From: Microbulbifer sp. MKSA007
Lineage (GTDB): Bacteria > Pseudomonadota > Gammaproteobacteria > Pseudomonadales > Cellvibrionaceae
Reading direction: 5' to 3'
Assembly (NCBI GenBank): GCA_032615215.1
Contig: CP128433.1
Span: 2,625,501-2,689,500 of the forward strand
DNA length: 64,000 bases
Shown: piece by piece, positions 55,544-62,735 of the stretch
Numbering within the stretch: position 1 is the first letter of the stretch
How the letters are laid out: each line of letters starts with the position of its first letter
Translations under genes and position numbers: made by a program
Notes under the pieces: generated by a model
Databases searched by the model: none
The model's input: the letters and a program-made list of their open reading frames with translations, nothing else
Told to the model about the DNA's origin: nothing

Positions 55544-56797
55544 TTACCGCTCTTCCTTTACCCGCTTACTCCGCCCGCTCTCATGTCGCTCTCGCATATC
55601 GGAATCAATGTAGCGATCGGTCGTAGCCATACTTGCATGGCCCGCATCATCACGGACATGCTCGCGGGGGCGGTACTTCACATCTTCAGAAATACCCGTA
55701 TGGCGGAGCCAGTGCACAGTGGCAGCCTTAAGATCTTCAGCATCTTCCCCTAAGCCTTCTTCAACCATCCGTTGGTGGGCAGCATCAAAGCAGTTTTGAA
55801 CAATCAGGCGAACCTGTCGGGTACTGGTAACTGGTCCCTTGCCACGGGACTTGTGCACCAGAGGTGTCTGCTCGTTAATGCTGGGCAGAGCAGGGAGCTG
55901 CAAATAATTTCTGTAGCGCTTCAAGGCCTTCAACATTTGGTCGCAAACAGTGATCGCCCGGCCTTTGTTACCTTTGCCCGTAACGTGAAACCACCAGTTT
56001 CCGTCGCGATCTTTCTTGAAATCACCCATAACTGGTGCCGATCTTTCATCCGCAACCAACTCAGAGATTCGCAAATACATAGCGAATAGGGCGTTCATAA
56101 TGAATAAAGTTCGCTCGTGATCAGTTGGTGATGTCTCGGCCATGATCTCAGCAGTCTCCAGGACATAATCCCACTGCAAGTTGCTGATTCGACGTACAAC
56201 CTGGCTTTGTTGCTCACGTCGAACAAACTTACTTTTCTGGCGAATCAGTGCCACAGGATTGGCTGGAACCAGGCCTTCTTGATAGAGAAAATCGAAGAAA
56301 GACGACAATGCAGTAAAGATGCATTTGATCGCTGCCTGGGATGGCCGGAACTCCTTGGGGGAAGCCGTCTTGCCAGCACGAAACTCAACTTTGGACACAC
56401 TGACTACGAATGGCCGCCAATCGGCATTCACAACGCGCTCGCCATTTTGTGTTTTGAATCTGGCAACATTCTTAGTTCCGATCCAGGCAATTGGCGGCTC
56501 AATGCAAAACTGCACAAACTCCTCAATGTGTTCGCGCTTCAGAGTCATTATTGAGACTTCTTCAATGCGCCACGCCCATTGCAGCAAACGCTCAAGTTCA
56601 CGGCGGTAGCTGTTAAACGTTGCCTGGCTACCGTTGTAGCTGTAAAGAAACTTAAGCGTGAACTCCAGATCGGTATCAGCACCAGGAATCTGCTTGCTGA
56701 GATAACGGCTAGCTGAAAAGCTGGTGCAGCGGAATGGATTCTCAAGATTGTTCAGGTTGTCGATGATTGGTGCTGGTGGCCGGTTGGAAGCAGACAT
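55544..56797 (-). CDS. Tyrosine recombinase/integrase
   Basis: 417 aa. The N-terminal SAM-like core-binding domain (~50-190) is extended relative to XerC/D. Catalytic residues are visible: Arg in MYLRISELVADE (~245), Lys in VTGKGNKGR (~273), H-x-x-R in HWLRHTG (~367) and the His...Tyr of GHASMATTDRYID (nucleophile Tyr ~395). All five are intact, so it should be active. It is transcribed away from the replication/structural genes, towards the chromosomal GTPase gene, consistent with an element boundary near 55444-55543. A 78-bp nested palindrome lies 33 bp upstream of its start. Confidence 0.9.
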   Translation of the reverse strand: MSASNRPPAPIIDNLNNLENPFRCTSFSASRYLSKQIPGADTDLEFTLKFLYSYNGSQATFNSYRRELERLLQWAWRIEEVSIMTLKREHIEEFVQFCIEPPIAWIGTKNVARFKTQNGERVVNADWRPFVVSVSKVEFRAGKTASPKEFRPSQAAIKCIFTALSSFFDFLYQEGLVPANPVALIRQKSKFVRREQQSQVVRRISNLQWDYVLETAEIMAETSPTDHERTLFIMNALFAMYLRISELVADERSAPVMGDFKKDRDGNWWFHVTGKGNKGRAITVCDQMLKALKRYRNYLQLPALPSINEQTPLVHKSRGKGPVTSTRQVRLIVQNCFDAAHQRMVEEGLGEDAEDLKAATVHWLRHTGISEDVKYRPREHVRDDAGHASMATTDRYIDSDMRERHESGRSKRVKEER

Positions 56798-56830
56798 AGA
56801 AATATGGAGTTGTTGTTGGAATGCGGCAAA

Positions 56831-56908
56831 TTATACGGAAAAACGGGCATTTATAAAATATCCGATATTCATTTGATATCGGATATTTCTCGGCAATTTT
56901 CCGTATAA
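56831..56908. repeat. Nested palindrome with loxP/FRT-like geometry
   Basis: Inner arms AAATATCCGATAT (56856-56868) and ATATCGGATATTT (56876-56888) are perfect 13-bp repeats around the 7-bp spacer TCATTTG. Outer arms TTATACGGAAAA (56831-56842) and TTTTCCGTATAA (56897-56908) are perfect 12-bp repeats. The element sits between the HTH gene and the integrase gene, both leftward. A 13-7-13 layout matches tyrosine-recombinase core sites, but an operator or a hairpin that limits read-through into the integrase gene is also possible. Confidence 0.65.
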
Positions 56909-56918
56909 AATCAACAAC

Positions 56919-57293
56919 TTACGCCATTTTGGAGAGGGAGCTTGTGAGGCTTGTAACGGCGGGGTTGGTTAATAATTCACCGCTGGCCAAAATGGCTAGC
57001 GCAAAAACGCTTGCGAGCGCGCCAAAGTTCGTTGTGTGCTTGGCTGCGAGGCGTGCAAGGTCGTCGAATGAGGGTGTGTTGCGTGATTTCTCTGCGGCGA
57101 GGCTTAGGATGATAGATTCATCAGAAACCCCTAAAAATTTAGCTGCAATTAATCCCTGCTCAAAGGTTAGTTTGCCGCCGTGGTGGCGCATTTGATTGAC
57201 ACGATTCGGGTGTACGCCTAACTCCTGGGCCACTTTGTAGTAGCTACCAAGGCGCTCTTTCATCATGGCCAAAATATCGGTGGTACTCAGCAT
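56919..57293 (-). CDS. Phage HTH regulator (DUF3693-like), putative repressor
   Basis: 124 aa from MLSTTDILAMMKERLG; 19 extra N-terminal residues are possible from an upstream ATG, but AAGGAG lies before this one. A helix-turn-helix is clear in YYKVAQELGVHPNRVNQMRHHGGKLTFEQG (~20-50), followed by AAKFLGVSDESIILSLAAEKS. This resembles the DUF3693 'phage-related' family of marine phages. The last ~35 residues are hydrophobic (FGALASVFALAILASGELL), so the protein may be membrane-associated. Divergent from the replication operon across three CTTGTATA repeats, it occupies the position of a lysogeny repressor. Confidence 0.7.
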   Translation of the reverse strand: MLSTTDILAMMKERLGSYYKVAQELGVHPNRVNQMRHHGGKLTFEQGLIAAKFLGVSDESIILSLAAEKSRNTPSFDDLARLAAKHTTNFGALASVFALAILASGELLTNPAVTSLTSSLSKMA

Positions 57294-57324
57294 GATTGTC
57301 GCTCTCTCCTTAGATCGTTTTGTC

Positions 57325-57391
57325 ATTATAGGTTTTATACAAGTCTGCAATTAGCCTCAGACGGCTTGTATAGGGTTTCTTCGCTTGTATA
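57325..57391. promoter_or_regulatory. Divergent phage control region with three CTTGTATA operators
   Basis: CTTGTATA occurs at 57365-57372 and 57384-57391 (+), and inverted as TATACAAG at 57336-57343. A perfect leftward -10 (TATAAT, complement of 57325-57330) serves the HTH gene. A rightward TTGTAT-16-TATACA pair (57366-57371, 57388-57393) overlaps the two + strand repeats. The arrangement resembles a repressor switch with three operators between divergent promoters. Confidence 0.55.
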
Positions 57392-57416
57392 CAGTGTCGT
57401 TGCTCGCTGTTGAGTA

Positions 57417-57464
57417 GCCCCGCCAAGGAGTAGCGGCGGGGCGTGTCGAACAGCGGGCCGACAC
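57417..57464 (+). repeat. Two adjacent hairpins in the leader of the phage replication operon
   Basis: GCCCCGCC / GGCGGGGC (57417-57424, 57435-57442) is followed directly by GTGTCG / CGACAC (57443-57448, 57459-57464). Each has a perfect stem and a 10-nt loop. They lie between the rightward promoter and the first gene. Roles could include transcription attenuation or a single-strand origin, given the rolling-circle initiator in the element. Confidence 0.5.
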
Positions 57465-57488
57465 AATACAGCAAGCAAAGGAACCGCT

Positions 57489-57839
57489 ATGCAAACCAAG
57501 CAATCATTATCGCTGGAGTTGGTTAAATCAGAGCTGAATCGAATAGGGCAGCGCCCTGTTGCCGCCTACCTCAATGCTCTGAGTAATGGCATTGATCAGC
57601 GAATCGAAAATACTCAACACAGCGAATTTTCCAAAAAACACCCCTGTCCAACTTGTAAGGGCGCGGGCTGGCTTCTTCTCTCTGGCGATCTGTTCGCCTT
57701 TTCTCCTGACGATAAATTACTAAAGCCATTAAAGCGTGGCAGCGGTGGAAATATTGGCGCGAGCCTGCCAATTGATTGCCCACGTTGCCTGGGTACGCAA
57801 GTCGATGTTATGGCGATGACTAAGGGGGTGGCTGCATGA
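57489..57839 (+). CDS. Phage zinc-finger protein
   Basis: 116 aa; AAGGA at 8 nt before ATG. A helical N-terminus (LELVKSELNRIGQRPVAAYLNALS) precedes two CxxC pairs, HPCPTCKGAGWLLL (~52) and IDCPRCLGTQV (~96), a DnaJ-like or zinc-ribbon arrangement with a Gly-rich turn. It is the first gene of the rightward operon. Early phage regulators and replication accessory proteins often have this make-up, but I do not recognise a named family. It overlaps the next gene by ATGA. Confidence 0.65.
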   Translation: MQTKQSLSLELVKSELNRIGQRPVAAYLNALSNGIDQRIENTQHSEFSKKHPCPTCKGAGWLLLSGDLFAFSPDDKLLKPLKRGSGGNIGASLPIDCPRCLGTQVDVMAMTKGVAA

Positions 57840-58225
57840 GCGCTGCCCGCAAAATCCAGTCTGTGGACCCGGCACAGGTCGCCCGCAAAACCGTTGCCGA
57901 TATAGAAACTATGTTGGCGTCGGTGCGCTGGGGTAATCGCAAACATTTGAACGATCAGCAGAAAATGCAATTCCTGCTGAATTCACTAAGCGGCCTGGAT
58001 GCGAATTTGCGTGAGATAGGCGAAAAAGCCGATGCGCTGCAAAAGCATTTTGCCCGTACTCGCCGTGATGTTGCCGCTGTGGATCACGGTATCCGTTCGC
58101 ACATGGATGACCATTACCGCACGCAGTTCGTGGCAGCCTCTATCAATCTTCTACAAAACCATATCAAGAGCGCCCTGGAGGACCTGGGGGAAATCCGTAG
58201 TAATGCTGGGGGTTCCCATGAGTGA
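57836..58225 (+). CDS. Hypothetical helical phage protein
   Basis: 129 aa. The composition is strongly helical, with heptad-like stretches (LDANLREIGEKADALQKHF and INLLQNHIKSALEDLGEI), suggesting a coiled coil; it lacks cysteines, membrane spans or enzyme motifs. It overlaps its neighbours on both sides: ATGA with the zinc-finger gene and an 8-nt ATGAGTGA overlap with the next. A role in replication or regulation is only positional. Confidence 0.6.
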   Translation: MSAARKIQSVDPAQVARKTVADIETMLASVRWGNRKHLNDQQKMQFLLNSLSGLDANLREIGEKADALQKHFARTRRDVAAVDHGIRSHMDDHYRTQFVAASINLLQNHIKSALEDLGEIRSNAGGSHE

Positions 58226-58403
58226 GTTAATGCTAGTTGAGGTGGTGCTTACTCCGGAAAGGCTGGAGCACTTACGCACCCTGTCTGCCATGCCTATGAC
58301 CAGCCGCGACCGCGCGCTGATGGGTTTGCTCGCACTTCAGCAAATATTGCGGACCGCTAGACCGGTAGCAAACCTGACGGATGTAGGGGGTTCTCATGAG
58401 TGA
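58218..58403 (+). CDS. Small phage protein, paralogous family member 1
   Basis: 61 aa from the ATG in ATGAGTGA, which also contains the stop of the previous gene. The sequence LTPERLEHLRTL...RDRALMGLLALQQILRTA predicts two helices. It shares a pattern with the next two genes (hydrophobic start, R/L-rich helix, basic loop, helix ending L..A/T), hinting at small tandem paralogues, possibly DNA-binding. No known family was recognised. Confidence 0.6.
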   Translation: MSELMLVEVVLTPERLEHLRTLSAMPMTSRDRALMGLLALQQILRTARPVANLTDVGGSHE

Positions 58404-58608
58404 AGAGCACCCAGAAGATTTGCTGGAAATAAACCACCTGATATCCCGCCGTCGCCTGGATCGGTTGAGGGAAGTGGTCAAGGCGGCAGCCGAAGGAAAG
58501 CCGATCTCGCGATACGCCGCAAAAAGCGCGTCCTATTGGATTGACTTCATTATCGAAGATACGAAGTTGTTGCGCCCGGGTAAAAAGCCGGAGGCATCCA
58601 ATGGCTAG
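58396..58608 (+). CDS. Small phage protein, paralogous family member 2
   Basis: 70 aa, again starting in an ATGAGTGA overlap with the gene before. It carries EINHLISRRRLDRLREVVKAA, then KPISRYAAKSASYWIDFII: two helices separated by a basic turn, comparable in spacing with its neighbours. The charged N-terminus (MSEEHPEDL) differs. No motif of known function is visible. It overlaps the following gene by 8 nt. Confidence 0.6.
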   Translation: MSEEHPEDLLEINHLISRRRLDRLREVVKAAAEGKPISRYAAKSASYWIDFIIEDTKLLRPGKKPEASNG

Positions 58609-58816
58609 GTCTCTTCAAGCTCCAGAACTTGAAAGTGATGAAAGCACGATGTTGGTGCAGGTGCGTATGCCGCTCAGTCAGATATCCCGCTGTCAGCGAG
58701 TTATCGCATCTATGGCGGCGCGTCGACCAACAAGCCTGGGGGCGGTTATGGATGCCCTCTACTGGCTCGACCTCGCTCTGCGTTCAGCTGAAGGCGACTA
58801 TCAACCCGAGAAGTAA
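58601..58816 (+). CDS. Small phage protein, paralogous family member 3
   Basis: 71 aa from the ATG overlapping the previous TAG; a longer frame upstream lies inside the preceding gene and lacks an RBS. VRMPLSQISRCQRVIASMAARRPTSLGAVMDALYWLDLALRSA has the same two-helix shape as the two genes before, and its YWLDLALRS resembles SYWIDFIIED of member 2. The function is unknown. Confidence 0.6.
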   Translation: MARSLQAPELESDESTMLVQVRMPLSQISRCQRVIASMAARRPTSLGAVMDALYWLDLALRSAEGDYQPEK

Positions 58817-58836
58817 ACAGTTTATGGAGGAACACA

Positions 58837-59019
58837 GTGCGGGGACGAAGTAACAGGGGGTTGGGTTTTATTTTGGTCCTGCTTGTGTGCCTGCCGGGGA
58901 TTGAGGCAGTAATCCGTGGAAAAGATCACAGCATTAGAACAGTTCAACAACCGTATGCCGCCAGAGATTTGGCGGTGGCGGGATTCAGTTATCAGTCAGC
59001 ACAAGCCCGTAGTATCTGA
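58837..59019 (+). CDS. Small single-pass membrane protein overlapping the rep gene
   Basis: 60 aa from GTG with a strong GGAGGA RBS 6 nt upstream. A basic start (MRGRSNRG) is followed by one hydrophobic span (LGFILVLLVCLPGIEAVI). The last ~34 residues are translated out of frame with the start of the replication initiator, which it overlaps by 104 nt. The strong RBS argues for a real gene; the overlapping part alone would look like a shadow. A holin-like or regulatory membrane peptide is possible. Confidence 0.5.
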   Translation: MRGRSNRGLGFILVLLVCLPGIEAVIRGKDHSIRTVQQPYAARDLAVAGFSYQSAQARSI

Positions 59020-60607
59020 CCTCGTAGCAATGTATGCGCGGGATTGTCGCGAGCGCGGCTATGTGCAGGCCAATAAAAATTTGCGGGCAACTGGCGAGGC
59101 TTTGACCGCGCCGGTTTATTCACCATTAGCAATCAATCTTGACGCGACCGCAACCGCCACTATGGAGGACGAAGATATTCGGGCCTTAGCTGAGACGGCG
59201 GCAGAGTATTGCAGTCAGTTGCAGGGGGAGAGCGGCGGTGATCTGGATTCGCTGGGGGATGAAATTGAGGAGCATGTGCGCGCTCACGGTCTCGAGTGGC
59301 CCGTACCTGACGAACTCCCCCATAGCTGGACCCGGGAAAAGCTGGATGACGTAATAAACCGGGCAATTTTGCAGGCTTGTGATGCCCGCTGGTGGCGTCG
59401 TCAGCTGCGCAAGAAATTGGGCCGTCAGGTTGAGTCTGTACTACGCAATACCGGTAGGGTGCAAAAGCGATTGCAGCCCTATGTCAGCGATTGGGCTTAT
59501 CAGCGTTGGCAGAAGTCACAGCACCGCAACCGCGATCTTTTAGAGAGTATGGAAGCGGTGAACGAGCTGGGCGAGTCCGTCAGTCTTGCTGAAGCTCAAG
59601 AGGGTAGCGTCTCCAATCCGGTAAACCGTCGCCATGAGCTGATGGTTCGCCTGCGCGGTTATGAGGATATTGCCAAGGAGTTAGGTTTGACCGGGCTTTT
59701 TCTTACTTTGACCGCGCCTAGTTCCTATCACGCACGCTTACATCACGGGCCTATCAATCCGAAATATAACGGCGCTTCACCGGATCAGGTGCAGCGCTAT
59801 TTGTCCGGGGTTTGGCAAAAAATCCGTGCCCGCTGGAATAAGTTAGAAATCCGCGCGTTTGGTTTCCGTGTAGCGGAACCACACCACGACGGCACACCGC
59901 ACTGGCACATGTTGCTGTTCTTCTCCCCGGAGGATGCGGAAACCGCGTGGGCAATATTCCGCGCTGAAGCACTGCGCGAGGATGGCGACGAGAAAGGGGC
60001 GGAAAAGCACCGTGCAGAGCGCGAGGTGATCGATCCGGAGCGCTCCGCGACTGGATACATCGCTAAGTACATTTCAAAAAACATTGACGCCGAAGGGGTG
60101 GACGTTGACGAAGAGGCAGAGCGCCCTGGCAGCGATGGTGCAGGAAGGGCGCGGGCCTGGGCCTCTCTCTGGGGTATCAGGCAGTTTCAGCAGATCGGCG
60201 CTGTCAGTGTGACCGTGTGGCGCGAACTGCGCCGCCGTCGCGAGCCCCTGGAGGAGTGGGAGCCGGAGGAGGTCGAAGCGATTCGCGCGGCCTGTGATGC
60301 GGGCGACTGGCGCACCTTTGTTGAGCTCATGGGCGGGCCAACAATGACTCGTGAAGGTATGGCCTTGCGTGCTTTCCACTTTGAGCAGGAACCACCTTCA
60401 ATCAAAGGCAAAAAAGAGATACCGCTTAATCAATATGATCACGGTGTTTGCTCTCGTTACGGCGATGAGGTTAAGCGCCTGCTGGGCGTGGTGATGCGCA
60501 ATACGGGCCGGGTAATTTCCACGCGTCAGCATGTTTGGAATATTCGCCACTGTGGTGGCCAAGTTCGCGAGTTGCCCGAGGGGGTAGCACGCATAGAGCC
60601 CGTTTAA
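58916..60607 (+). CDS. Rolling-circle replication initiator (HUH endonuclease, phage GPA-like)
   Basis: 563 aa from GTG. The HUH metal-binding motif HWHMLLFF (~329) is preceded by LFLTLTAPSSYH (~262), the family's motif 1. A YIAKYISKN segment (~381) carries the two catalytic tyrosines in the YxxxYxxK spacing of superfamily I initiators (phiX174 gpA, P2 A, PM2 P12). It nicks the double-strand origin, stays covalently bound to the 5' end and drives rolling-circle replication. The N-terminal ~250 residues and C-terminal ~100 are less conserved. The nick site may lie within this gene, as in phiX174 and P2. Confidence 0.9.
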   Translation: MEKITALEQFNNRMPPEIWRWRDSVISQHKPVVSDLVAMYARDCRERGYVQANKNLRATGEALTAPVYSPLAINLDATATATMEDEDIRALAETAAEYCSQLQGESGGDLDSLGDEIEEHVRAHGLEWPVPDELPHSWTREKLDDVINRAILQACDARWWRRQLRKKLGRQVESVLRNTGRVQKRLQPYVSDWAYQRWQKSQHRNRDLLESMEAVNELGESVSLAEAQEGSVSNPVNRRHELMVRLRGYEDIAKELGLTGLFLTLTAPSSYHARLHHGPINPKYNGASPDQVQRYLSGVWQKIRARWNKLEIRAFGFRVAEPHHDGTPHWHMLLFFSPEDAETAWAIFRAEALREDGDEKGAEKHRAEREVIDPERSATGYIAKYISKNIDAEGVDVDEEAERPGSDGAGRARAWASLWGIRQFQQIGAVSVTVWRELRRRREPLEEWEPEEVEAIRAACDAGDWRTFVELMGGPTMTREGMALRAFHFEQEPPSIKGKKEIPLNQYDHGVCSRYGDEVKRLLGVVMRNTGRVISTRQHVWNIRHCGGQVRELPEGVARIEPV

Positions 60608-60726
60608 TGCCAGGGCTAACTATGGATCAAAAGTCGCTAGATGAGCGTATCGAAATTCAAGTTGCCGCCGCATTGCGGCGGGAGAAAGGACCGGCGAAGC
60701 CGGGCCGCTTGGAGTTCTGTCAATAA
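60607..60726 (+). CDS. Tiny hypothetical protein coupled to rep
   Basis: 39 aa whose ATG overlaps the rep stop as TAATG, a typical translational re-start. It carries MDQKSLDERIEIQVAAALRREKG, probably one amphipathic helix. No family was recognised. An internal ATG at codon 6 is an alternative start. It is short, so the call rests on the TAATG coupling and on the absence of any other gene in this gap. Confidence 0.4.
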   Translation: MPGLTMDQKSLDERIEIQVAAALRREKGPAKPGRLEFCQ

Positions 60727-60745
60727 CTGTAACCCTGGAGGAACC

Positions 60746-61096
60746 ATGGGAAAAAATCGACAAAGGAAATTTATGCAAAGGCGAGCCCAAAGCGGGGCAG
60801 TTGATCCGCGCCCAATTCCGGAAAGGGTAGCGCCTGTGATACATCCGCGCGAGGAGGTGCCGCCAGCTCCAAAGCCTGAACCTGTGCCGGATTTTATCCA
60901 GCGGATGCAGCGGGAACTAGAAGACCTGAGCGGAAAAATCCTAAAGCTCGAGGAGTTTTTTGATTCTGAAGAATATGAATCAGTGGAAAGTGCTGAAAAG
61001 CAATTAATTGCTTTTCAATACGGCTCAATGCTGCAGTACCGCTCTGCACTTAGTCAGCGCTTAACCATTCACAAACAGAACCAAGAGGCTTCCTAA
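60746..61096 (+). CDS. crAss001_48-like coiled-coil phage protein
   Basis: 116 aa from the ATG with GGAGG at 4 nt; a longer frame upstream crosses that RBS. A basic N-terminus (MGKNRQRKFMQRRAQ) and a Pro-rich linker (EEVPPAPKPEPVPD) precede a helical domain: FIQRMQRELEDLSGKILKLEEFFDS, then EKQLIAFQYGSMLQYRSALSQRL. The pattern 'EL-DL--KI-KLE-F--S...EQ-LL--Q---M--Y---L--R' is the one seen in small crAss001_48-related proteins of many phages, of unknown role. It is coupled to the next gene by TAATG. Confidence 0.65.
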   Translation: MGKNRQRKFMQRRAQSGAVDPRPIPERVAPVIHPREEVPPAPKPEPVPDFIQRMQRELEDLSGKILKLEEFFDSEEYESVESAEKQLIAFQYGSMLQYRSALSQRLTIHKQNQEAS

Positions 61097-61245
61097 TGGA
61101 CCTGCGCGAGCTGGGCGCACTTGCGCGCGTGTGGGTCTGGTCTGGCGCAGTGTCCAGGGTACTGCTGGCGGCTGCGCCAGTAGTCGCCGTTGGTGCATTT
61201 GCGTTGGGCGGGGTATCGGTGACGGTTGAAGGGGGGATAGCGTGA
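61096..61245 (+). CDS. Small phage membrane protein
   Basis: 49 aa, ATG in a TAATG overlap with the gene before. After MDLRELGALARVWVW comes a hydrophobic span (VLLAAAPVVAVGAFALGGV), then a short tail. PM2-like virions contain an internal lipid membrane with many such tiny proteins, so it may be a virion membrane component (inference). It overlaps the next GTG start by 4 nt. Confidence 0.5.
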   Translation: MDLRELGALARVWVWSGAVSRVLLAAAPVVAVGAFALGGVSVTVEGGIA

Positions 61246-61670
61246 GCGGAAAGCGACAACCACAAAACCCGGTAATTGGGAATTGGCAGTGTCCGGAAGG
61301 CGGCACCGCCGTTGTGCGTCAGGCCAGTAAGCGCGGCCGGCACTTTTACACCCAGTGCGCTTGCTGCGGGGTGAATATGGGAACCGGTGCCGCACGCCAG
61401 ACAAAAATTTGGCGGGAAGCGGAGTTTCAAGCGGGGGCGGATGTGTTCAAGCCTTCCAATGTGAGCGATGAGGGGCAGGGCGAGGCGCTGCCCGCTGCCC
61501 GTGAAGCGCCGCAAAGCGAATCGCAAGGCGAACCAGCGGGCGAGCGCTGGCGCCCTGGTGAAGAGGAGGAGCAGGAGGAGCTGCAACCAAAGCCGGCGGC
61601 TAGCCGCGCGCCTTGGGTCGCACTGGGCGTTGGTGTAGTCGCTTTGGCTGTGGGGGTTCTCAATGGATGA
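61242..61670 (+). CDS. Phage protein with N-terminal Cys motif and C-terminal membrane anchor
   Basis: 142 aa from GTG after GGGGGG. The N-terminal ~50 residues carry a ribbon-like C...C-x2-C set (WQCPEGGTAVVRQ, TQCACCGVNMG). A long acidic/Gln-rich linker (EEEEQEELQPK) leads to a single C-terminal span (PWVALGVGVVALAVGVLNG). The tail-anchored layout suits a virion-membrane protein of a corticovirus-like phage. It overlaps the next gene by 8 nt. Confidence 0.6.
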   Translation: MSGKRQPQNPVIGNWQCPEGGTAVVRQASKRGRHFYTQCACCGVNMGTGAARQTKIWREAEFQAGADVFKPSNVSDEGQGEALPAAREAPQSESQGEPAGERWRPGEEEEQEELQPKPAASRAPWVALGVGVVALAVGVLNG

Positions 61671-62184
61671 ATTAGAGCGCATGGCGAAGCAGGCGGAGTC
61701 TGACGAAAAGGTTCGTGATGCGGAAGCGGCGGAAAGTGAAGCGACGGAAGCGAGCCCGGAACCGGAAACACTGGTACCCATGGAGGCGGCAGAAAACCGC
61801 GCCCAGTCAATTCTGAAGATTGCCGAGGGCGCTTGCCAAATGTTCATAGACGAGCGGCTTGTACTGGAGCAAGAGGAAGAGGAGCGGGGTATCAGCTCCC
61901 TGGCTCCAGCAATCCAGAAATACGAACTAGCCGGCACGGGTACCGGCCGCATTCCCTATCAGGAGGAAGTCACGGCCGGCTTTTATATCGGCGGTTTGAT
62001 TCGCCGGATTATTAAAGCCGTTAAGGCCTTGCGCCAGCACGACAGGGAAGAGGCCAAGAAACGCGAGGAGGCGTATCGAAGTGGCAAAGAACGAGAACAC
62101 CAAACACCGCAACAATCACAGCCTTTACCTGGCGAAGAGTGGCTACGGCAAAACTCAGACGTTGCGCCGCCGATCAGGAATTGA
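61663..62184 (+). CDS. Hypothetical acidic phage protein
   Basis: 173 aa. A strongly acidic N-terminus (MDELERMAKQAESDEK, and Ala/Glu-rich to ~45) is followed by a helical middle (AENRAQSILKIAEGACQMFIDERL) and an amphipathic stretch (GFYIGGLIRRIIKAVKALRQHDREE). No cysteine or enzyme motif is seen. Its last 104 nt overlap the ATPase gene in another frame. It may be a scaffold-like or membrane-surface protein; no family was recognised. Confidence 0.6.
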   Translation: MDELERMAKQAESDEKVRDAEAAESEATEASPEPETLVPMEAAENRAQSILKIAEGACQMFIDERLVLEQEEEERGISSLAPAIQKYELAGTGTGRIPYQEEVTAGFYIGGLIRRIIKAVKALRQHDREEAKKREEAYRSGKEREHQTPQQSQPLPGEEWLRQNSDVAPPIRN

Positions 62185-62728
62185 TGAGCGCGGACGGGTG
62201 ATTCTGTGGGACCCAAACAAGGACCATGAAGCAGACGCGCGGTTTACAAAGTTGAGTGAGTTCTTCCGTGGGCTGGCTTCTGCAGAGCGATCCGGCAAGG
62301 CGTATCGAGTGGCCTATGTGGGCGACGCACACCCAAACTATTTTGAAAAGTGGGCACAGGCGGCGTGGTCGGTTCTGGACGGTAACCGCCTAACTTATTT
62401 GTTGGTGGAAGAGTACAGCAACTGCTGTCGCACTCCGGGGACGCTTGAAATCGAGCGGGACTATCATCACCGCATGCTTTGGACTCAGGCCCGCAAGTAT
62501 GGAGGTGTGATTCATGCAACCAGCCAGCGGCCGCAGTTGATCACCAAGGATGCGCTCGGCAATGCTGGGCACATCTGGGCCGGGCGTATGGATAGTAGGG
62601 CCGCGCGGGCTGTTGCTGATGAGATAGATGTTCCTTGGCAAGAATTTAAATCCATGGATGTGGGCCAGTTTTACTACCGCGCTGAAGGTGGGGAGGCTGA
62701 AAAAATCCAAGTTTTCACGCCGATTTAA
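62081..62728 (+). CDS. Packaging-type ATPase (PM2 P9 / A32-like)
   Basis: 215 aa from GTG with GAGGAGG upstream. Walker A is LAKSGYGKTQTL (~17-28). A Walker B-like acidic pair sits in TYLLVEEYSN (~105), and a sensor-type TSQRPQ (~145) follows the stretch RKYGGVIHATSQ. The size and motif spacing match the FtsK/HerA-related genome-packaging ATPases of double-jelly-roll viruses (PM2 P9, PRD1 P9), which drive DNA into preformed capsids. It sits two genes before the capsid protein, as expected for this group. The large overlap with the upstream gene makes the N-terminus the least certain part. Confidence 0.82.
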   Translation: MAKNENTKHRNNHSLYLAKSGYGKTQTLRRRSGIDERGRVILWDPNKDHEADARFTKLSEFFRGLASAERSGKAYRVAYVGDAHPNYFEKWAQAAWSVLDGNRLTYLLVEEYSNCCRTPGTLEIERDYHHRMLWTQARKYGGVIHATSQRPQLITKDALGNAGHIWAGRMDSRAARAVADEIDVPWQEFKSMDVGQFYYRAEGGEAEKIQVFTPI

Positions 62729-62735
62729 GCGAAAA

